Source of the DNA: an uncultured Collinsella sp.
Lineage (GTDB): Bacteria > Actinomycetota > Coriobacteriia > Coriobacteriales > Coriobacteriaceae
Length of the DNA stretch: 17,171 nucleotides
Assembly: GCA_900752275.1 (NCBI GenBank)
Contig: CAADUS010000159.1
Coordinates: 1 to 17,171 of the forward strand
Direction of reading: 5' to 3'
Below are positions 13,434-17,171 of this stretch, piece after piece; positions within the stretch are counted from its first letter, which is position 1; the number at the start of each line of letters is the position of its first letter. The position numbers and the translations under genes are program-made. Under the pieces are notes generated by a model. It was not told the origin of the DNA. It ran no database searches and was given only the letters and a program-made list of their open reading frames with translations.

Positions 13434-13970
13434 TTAGATCTCCATGACCTCGGCTTCTTTTTCCTTCAAAAGCTCCTCGACCTTGGCAACATACTCATCG
13501 GTATGCTTCTGGACCTTGGCCTGCTCGCGACGGACATCGTCCTCGGTGAGCTCTTCGTCGCGCTCGAGCTTGTTGTTAAAGTCACGACGAATGTTGCGAA
13601 TGGAAACCTTGGCCTGCTCGGCATACTCGCGGCACTCCTTGACGAGCTCGCGACGACGCTCCTCGGTGGGAGCCGGGAACGGCAGGCGCACGACGGTACC
13701 GTCAGAGTTGGGAGTAATGCCCAGATCGGAAGCACTGATAGCCTTCACGATGGCGTTGACGAGCGCCTTGTCCCAGGGCTCGATAAGCAGCATGTGAGCC
13801 TCGGGGGTCTTAACGGCGGCAACCTGGGTAACCGGCGTGGGAACACCGTAGTAATCGACCGAAATGTCGGACAGAATGTTAGCGTTGGCGCGGCCCGTGC
13901 GAACCTTGGAGAAGTTGTGCTTGAGGGACTCGAGCGACTTGTCCATGTGGGCGGTGATGTTCTCTGCCAT
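13434..13970 (-). CDS. frr: Ribosome recycling factor
   Basis: Splits the post-termination ribosome together with EF-G so that subunits can be reused. The 178 residues are slightly shorter than the usual 185. Family marks are SLESLKHNFSKVRTGRANANI at the N-terminal helix, VDYYGVPTPVTQVA leading into the second domain, and RNIRRDFNNKLERDEELTEDD in the long C-terminal helices. The ATG has AGGAGG at 7 nt, supplied by the last codons of pyrH, and begins 2 nt after the pyrH stop. The pyrH-frr pairing is almost universal in bacteria. Confidence 0.97.
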   Translation of the reverse strand: MAENITAHMDKSLESLKHNFSKVRTGRANANILSDISVDYYGVPTPVTQVAAVKTPEAHMLLIEPWDKALVNAIVKAISASDLGITPNSDGTVVRLPFPAPTEERRRELVKECREYAEQAKVSIRNIRRDFNNKLERDEELTEDDVRREQAKVQKHTDEYVAKVEELLKEKEAEVMEI

Positions 13971-13972
13971 GC

Positions 13973-14695
13973 TTAATCCTCCTGATAGACGAGCGTGCCG
14001 ACGGGCTCACCCGAAAGCGCGCGTTTGACGGTGTCCTCGCCATCAATGTTGAGGACCAAAATCGGCATACGGTTATCCTGGCACAGTGCCGTAGCCGTGG
14101 AATCCATAACCTGCAGACCGCGGACGAGAACCTCGTGATAGGTAATCTTGTCAAAACGGACGGCATCGGCGCACTTGACGGGATCCTTGTCGTAGATGCC
14201 GTCAACCTTGGTGGCCTTAATCAGAATCTCGGCACCGATCTCGCAGGCACGAAGAGCCGCGGCGGTGTCGGTCGTAAAGTACGGATTGCCCGAACCGGCG
14301 GCAAAAATAACGACGTTGCCCTTGGAAAGGTGGTTGATGGCGCGACGGCGAATATAGGGCTCGCAGATCTCGTTCATCTGGATAGCGCTCATCACGCGGC
14401 AGGGAACATCGTTGTGCTCAAAGGCATCCTGCAGGGCAAGCGCGTTCATAACGGTTGCAAGCATGCCCATGTAATCGGCCTGGGCGCGCTCCATGCCACC
14501 GGCAGCGCCGGCCATGCCGCGGAAAATGTTGCCGCCGCCGACAACGACGCCGACCTCATGGCCAACGGCGAGCAGCTCCTTGACCTGCTTGGCAAGATGA
14601 TCGGTAATCTTCGGGTCGATGCCATATTGGCCGTCGCCCATCAGTGCTTCGCCGGAAAGCTTAAGAAGCACGCGTTTATATCGGATGTCGGACAA
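13973..14695 (-). CDS. pyrH: UMP kinase
   Basis: Phosphorylates UMP to UDP, feeding all UTP and CTP synthesis; bacterial form of the amino-acid-kinase fold, hexameric, usually feedback-inhibited by UTP. The 240 residues contain RVLLKLSGEALMGDGQYGID, VGVVVGGGNIFRG, the DYMGMLATVMNALALQDA helix, and GSGNPYFTTDTAAALRACEI followed by KATKVDGIYDKDP. The start codon is TTG with a strong AAAGGAGG at 7 nt; no ATG or GTG fits nearby. It is the first gene of the eight-gene operon and has its own promoter. Functionally it links to the pyr operon at the other end of the window. Confidence 0.97.
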   Translation of the reverse strand: MSDIRYKRVLLKLSGEALMGDGQYGIDPKITDHLAKQVKELLAVGHEVGVVVGGGNIFRGMAGAAGGMERAQADYMGMLATVMNALALQDAFEHNDVPCRVMSAIQMNEICEPYIRRRAINHLSKGNVVIFAAGSGNPYFTTDTAAALRACEIGAEILIKATKVDGIYDKDPVKCADAVRFDKITYHEVLVRGLQVMDSTATALCQDNRMPILVLNIDGEDTVKRALSGEPVGTLVYQED

Positions 14696-14724
14696 AGCGA
14701 TCCTCCTTTAATTAGACTCTCAAT

Positions 14725-14733
14725 ATGATAGCA
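14725..14733 (-). promoter_or_regulatory. Extended -10 promoter of the pyrH operon
   Basis: On the minus strand TGC-TATCAT lies about 30 nt upstream of the pyrH start codon, between the tsf terminator and pyrH. It is identical in all nine bases to the adhE and rpsB promoter elements. It probably drives the whole pyrH-proS operon. The -35 region is not convincing. Confidence 0.6.
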
Positions 14734-14735
14734 AA

Positions 14736-14751
14736 GGCTCTGATAAGAGCC
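14736..14751. repeat. Perfect 6-bp palindrome next to the pyrH promoter
   Basis: GGCTCT-GATA-AGAGCC forms a perfect inverted repeat directly upstream of the pyrH -10 element, in the place of the spacer and -35 box. It may be an operator or a small hairpin added to the tsf terminator. Chance is possible at this length. Confidence 0.4.
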
Positions 14752-14754
14752 ATG

Positions 14755-14789
14755 AAAAAGCAGGCTGTGAGTAAAACCCACAGCCTGCT
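14755..14789 (-). terminator. Intrinsic terminator of rpsB-tsf
   Basis: AGCAGGCTGTG and CACAGCCTGCT form a perfect 11-bp stem with a 9-nt loop. On the minus strand it is followed by TTTT. It lies just after the tsf stop codon and isolates the ribosomal operon from pyrH. Confidence 0.9.
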
Positions 14790-14812
14790 CATTACCAGCT
14801 ACAAGAGCTTAT

Positions 14813-15682
14813 TTACTCGCCACGGACCAGACGGTCGAAAGCAACGACGGTAATGGTATCGCCGAGCTCCTTGGAGACCTGCTCAGCGTACTTCTTGATG
14901 GTGAGGGAGCTGTCCTTAATGAACTCCTGCTCGGTGAGCACGGACTGCTTGTAGAACTTCTCCAGACGGCCGACAGCCATCTTCTCCTGGATAGCCTCGG
15001 GCTTGCCGGACTCGGCAGCCTGGGCCATGTAGATCTGCTTCTCGTGCTCGACGGTCTCGGCCGGAACCTGATCGCGGGTAGCGCAGATCGGGGCGACGGC
15101 GGCAACCTGAAGGGCAACGTCGTGAGCGAAGGTCTTGAAGGACTCAGCCTGAGCGGTCTCGGCCTTCTCGAAGGCGAACTCGACGAGGACGCCAATCTTA
15201 CCACCCATGTGGATGTAAGAAGCGAGAGCGCCGTTCTCGGCCTTGCGGGCGGCGAAACGAGAGATCTTCATGTTCTCGCCCATGATGTGAATCATCTCGG
15301 TGAGCTCGGAGGAAACGGTCTCCTCGCCCATCGGCTTCTCGAGCAGAGCGTTGACGTCAGCCGGCTCGGTGGTGGCGACAACCTCGGCGACCTTGGAAGC
15401 AAAGCCGGTGAACTTGGCGTTGGAGCCGACGAAGTCGGTCTCGCAGGAGAGCTCGAGCAGAGCGCCGGTCTTGCCATCCTCGGAGACGAACGCGGCGACA
15501 GCGCCCTCGTTGGTCTCTCGGCCAGCCTTCTTGGCAGCCTTGGCGAGGCCGTTCTTGCGCAGAACGTCGACGGCGGCGTCCATGTCGCCGTCAGCCTCGA
15601 CGAGAGCCTTCTTGCACTCCATCATCGGGGAGTCGGTCATCTCGCGGAGCTGCTTGACCATAGCGGCGGTAATCTGGGCCAT
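14813..15682 (-). CDS. tsf: Translation elongation factor Ts
   Basis: Nucleotide exchange factor that regenerates EF-Tu-GTP. The 289-residue product begins MAQITAAMVKQLREMTDSPM, the UBA-like N-terminal domain that ends in ECKKALVEADGDMDAAVDVL. The core TDFV motif (ELSCETDFVGSNAKF), which inserts near the EF-Tu nucleotide site, follows. The C-terminal part, FYKQSVLTEQEFIKDSSLTI, is typical. An upstream in-frame TTG (15697) would add five residues (MKGTT) but would consume the AAAGGA ribosome-binding site, so the ATG at 15682 is chosen. It follows rpsB by 45 nt and is ended by a strong terminator. Confidence 0.97.
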   Translation of the reverse strand: MAQITAAMVKQLREMTDSPMMECKKALVEADGDMDAAVDVLRKNGLAKAAKKAGRETNEGAVAAFVSEDGKTGALLELSCETDFVGSNAKFTGFASKVAEVVATTEPADVNALLEKPMGEETVSSELTEMIHIMGENMKISRFAARKAENGALASYIHMGGKIGVLVEFAFEKAETAQAESFKTFAHDVALQVAAVAPICATRDQVPAETVEHEKQIYMAQAAESGKPEAIQEKMAVGRLEKFYKQSVLTEQEFIKDSSLTIKKYAEQVSKELGDTITVVAFDRLVRGE

Positions 15683-15727
15683 TGTGGTTCCTTTCAAAGA
15701 GATGAAAAAGACTTAAATAGGACTGAT

Positions 15728-16456
15728 TTACTCGGCCTTGGGCTCGGCGGCCATCTCGGCCTCGGAGACCTGCTCCTTACCGGAGCCAGCGAGGCAGGCG
15801 TCGGCCATGAGCTCGCACATAAGGGTGACTGCGGAGATGGCGTCATCGTTGCAGGGGATGCCGTACTCGACCTCGTCGGGATCAGAGTTGGTGTCGATCA
15901 GGGCGACGACGGGGATGTTCAGGCGCTGGGCCTCCTTGATGGCGTTCTCCTCGCGCTTGGTGTCGATGACGAAGAGAGCCTGGGGCAGACCCTTCATGTC
16001 GCGGGCGCCACCGAGGTTGGTCTGGAGCTTAGCGAGCTCCTTGCCGAGCACTGCCTGCTCCTTCTTGGGCAGCACTGCCATGCGACCGTCCTCGACCATG
16101 GCCTCGAGCTCCTCCATGCGGTTGATGCGGGAGCGGATGGTGACGAAGTTGGTCAGCATGCCGCCGAGCCAACGCTGGTTGATGTAAGGCATGTTGGCGC
16201 GCTCAGCAGCGTTCTTGACGGCCTCCTGAGCCTGCTTCTTGGTGCCGACGAACAGCACGTTGCCGCCCTTAGCGACGTTCTTGACGAATGTATAGGCCTG
16301 GTCGGCGTCGAGGATGGTCTGCTTGAGGTCGAGGATGTAGATGCCGTTGCGCTCACCGAAGATGAACGGCTTCATCTTGGGGTTCCAGCGACGGGTCTGG
16401 TGACCGAAGTGGCAGCCGGCCTCGAGCAGGGTGCGGATATTAATCTTGGTAGCCAT
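15728..16456 (-). CDS. rpsB: Small-subunit ribosomal protein S2
   Basis: 30S ribosomal protein that joins late in assembly. The 242 residues start MATKINIRTLLEAGCHFGHQTRRWNPKMK, and include NGIYILDLKQT, FVGTKKQAQEAV and NQRWLGGMLTNF. The VIDTKREENAIKEAQRLNIP and IPCNDDAISAV segments are all diagnostic of S2. The C-terminus is a short acidic, Ala-rich tail. The ATG has AGGAGG just upstream. It is the first gene of rpsB-tsf, with a promoter and a structured leader of about 135 nt that may bind S2 itself. Confidence 0.97.
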   Translation of the reverse strand: MATKINIRTLLEAGCHFGHQTRRWNPKMKPFIFGERNGIYILDLKQTILDADQAYTFVKNVAKGGNVLFVGTKKQAQEAVKNAAERANMPYINQRWLGGMLTNFVTIRSRINRMEELEAMVEDGRMAVLPKKEQAVLGKELAKLQTNLGGARDMKGLPQALFVIDTKREENAIKEAQRLNIPVVALIDTNSDPDEVEYGIPCNDDAISAVTLMCELMADACLAGSGKEQVSEAEMAAEPKAE

Positions 16457-16591
16457 ATTAAACCTCCTGTGGTTTGCCTCCGCGCGGGGTCATCCTCCAA
16501 AACCAACCCGGACATGTGCTACCAAAGCCCGGGCACCACGGTATGAAGTAGCCGCGCGTGCGTGATAAAAACCTGTTGCCGTGAAGCAACC
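16457..16591 (-). promoter_or_regulatory. Structured 5' leader of rpsB, candidate autoregulatory RNA
   Basis: From the predicted start point to the ATG there are about 135 nt with no gene. The 5' end folds as GTTGC-TTCACG-GCAAC (16590-16575) followed by AGG and five T. CGCGCGG (16558-16552) can pair with CCGCGCG (about 16487-16481), enclosing a CCCGG/CCGGG stem (16533-16507). Finally AAACC-ACAGGA-GGTTT (about 16475-16460) would mask the ribosome-binding site. This suggests translational control; the folds are by eye only. Confidence 0.45.
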
Positions 16592-16597
16592 CGATGA

Positions 16598-16626
16598 ATG
16601 ATAGCAGGATTGCCTCTTCCTGCCAA
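16598..16626 (-). promoter_or_regulatory. rpsB promoter
   Basis: On the minus strand TTGGCA (16626-16621) and TATCAT (16603-16598) are separated by 17 bp, and the -10 is preceded by TGC as an extended element. This is the best-formed promoter in the window and fits a highly expressed ribosomal operon. Confidence 0.78.
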
Positions 16627-16635
16627 CCCGCAATC

Positions 16636-16657
16636 AAAACCACACACCTCGGTGCGG
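16636..16657 (-). terminator. Possible weak terminator after the recombinase gene
   Basis: CCGCAC-CGAGGT-GTGTGG, with one G-T wobble, is followed by TTTT on the minus strand, about 20 nt after the recombinase stop codon. It is short and may be leaky. Confidence 0.4.
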
Positions 16658-16674
16658 CGCGGGAGGCCCTTCTC

Positions 16675-17171
16675 CTACTCGCCGCGGGGGTGGGCCTGAC
16701 TCACGGCGCGTTTGAGTCGGTCGGGCGTGAGATGCGTATAGATCTGCGTCGTGGACAAGCTCGCATGCCCCAGCAGCTCCTGAACCGAGCGCAGATCCGC
16801 GCCGCCCTCGAGCAGGTCAGTCGCAAAGGTGTGGCGCATCGCATGCGGGGCGATGTCGGCAGGAATGCCGGCAAGTGTCGCAAGCATGTGGAACCGCCTT
16901 CTGAGCATGGCGGCACTCATGCGGTTTCCGCGCGCCGAGATAAACAGCGGATGAACGCCGTTCGCACCGTCGCCACGCTTTGCCTGTGCAAGAAGCTGCG
17001 GTCTCCCTTCCTCAATATAGCGGCGAGTCGCCTCGAGAGCGCGCCGATAGAGGGGCACGATACGCTCCTTGCTCCCCTTGCCCCAAAGTCGCAGCGTTCG
17101 CTCGGACCAACCAATAGACTCCACGTTGAGCGCCGCGAGCTCCGAGATTCGCGCGCCGGAGGCATAGAGCA
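16675..17171 (-). CDS. XerC/XerD-type tyrosine recombinase, C-terminal part (5' end outside window)
   Basis: Site-specific recombinase of the integrase family, in most bacteria needed to resolve chromosome dimers at dif. About 165 residues of the catalytic domain are in the window and the reading frame is open to the edge. The first catalytic Arg is in LLYASGARISELAALNVES. The beta-hairpin Lys is in GKGSKERIVPL. HAMRHTFATDLL gives the HxxR pair, LGHASLSTTQIYTHL gives the next His, and its Tyr is the nucleophile. Closing with KRAVSQAHPRGE is typical of chromosomal XerC/XerD rather than phage integrases. Its location just upstream of rpsB matches XerC-like genes of several Gram-positive genomes, but XerC versus XerD cannot be decided from this fragment. 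Confidence 0.9.
   Translation of the reverse strand, partial: LYASGARISELAALNVESIGWSERTLRLWGKGSKERIVPLYRRALEATRRYIEEGRPQLLAQAKRGDGANGVHPLFISARGNRMSAAMLRRRFHMLATLAGIPADIAPHAMRHTFATDLLEGGADLRSVQELLGHASLSTTQIYTHLTPDRLKRAVSQAHPRGE

Noticed and set aside
15044..16546. Open frame of 500 codons antisense to tsf and rpsB
   Set aside because: A Gly/Leu/Asp-rich shadow of highly biased ribosomal genes that spans two genes, a gap and the leader.
16458..16643. 61-codon frame in the rpsB leader, ending just before rpsB
   Set aside because: It begins upstream of the rpsB promoter -10 box and has no ribosome-binding site; the region is better read as promoter and structured leader.
1..17171. CRISPR array, tRNA or rRNA gene, prophage or antiphage system
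   Set aside because: No regularly spaced repeats, tRNA-like cloverleaf or rRNA sequence, and no phage or defence genes were seen; the recombinase fragment looks chromosomal.

Overview
The window is a contiguous piece of a GC-rich bacterial chromosome. It most likely comes from a fermentative, anaerobic actinobacterium of the class Coriobacteriia (Collinsella-like). This is inferred from the high GC coding style, the very long stop-free antisense frames, a zinc-ribbon L28, a bifunctional AdhE, a PyrR-controlled pyr operon and overall protein character. It was not established by a database search. Nearly everything is core housekeeping; there is no prophage, CRISPR array, insertion sequence, rRNA or tRNA gene that I can see.

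Layout. Positions 1-1719 (minus strand) hold the start of a pyrimidine operon, pyrR-pyrB-pyrC, with pyrC cut by the window edge. Its leader (about 1741-1879) contains a PyrR-binding-loop-like stem-loop, a competing hairpin and a strong intrinsic terminator, which is a classic attenuator layout. Positions 1973-2460 (plus) hold rpmB (ribosomal protein L28) with two candidate promoters, a leader hairpin next to the ribosome-binding site, and a terminator. Positions 2464-2640 carry a perfect 21-bp inverted repeat, a perfect 12-bp inverted repeat and an extended -10 promoter in front of adhE. adhE (2673-5321, plus) is the acetyl-CoA to ethanol enzyme of fermentation. It is followed, after a very G-rich hairpin, by an aminoglycoside-phosphotransferase-fold kinase of unknown substrate (5410-6174). 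Two back-to-back terminators (6210-6324) separate this from the convergent operon.

Positions 14695 down to 6355 (minus) form one tightly packed eight-gene operon: pyrH-frr-uppS-cdsA-dxr-rseP-ispG-proS. It joins UMP kinase, ribosome recycling, undecaprenyl diphosphate synthesis, CDP-diacylglycerol synthesis, two MEP-pathway isoprenoid steps, a site-2 protease and prolyl-tRNA synthetase. The pathway logic is that dxr and ispG make isoprenoid precursors, uppS turns them into the lipid carrier for cell wall synthesis, and cdsA makes the phospholipid precursor. Upstream, rpsB-tsf (16456-14813, minus) form the usual S2/EF-Ts pair with their own promoter, structured leader and terminator. The right edge holds the C-terminal part of a XerC/XerD-type tyrosine recombinase.

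The most distinctive features are: a winged-helix-like insertion in the cytosolic loop of the RseP-family protease; the pyr attenuator; a REP/MITE-like 21-bp inverted repeat and a second palindrome upstream of adhE; a DXR in which the usual HPQS motif reads QRQS; a 15-bp tandem repeat in the 5' end of cdsA; and a recurring TGCTATCAT extended -10 element. I found no strong evidence for a wholly new multi-gene system here.
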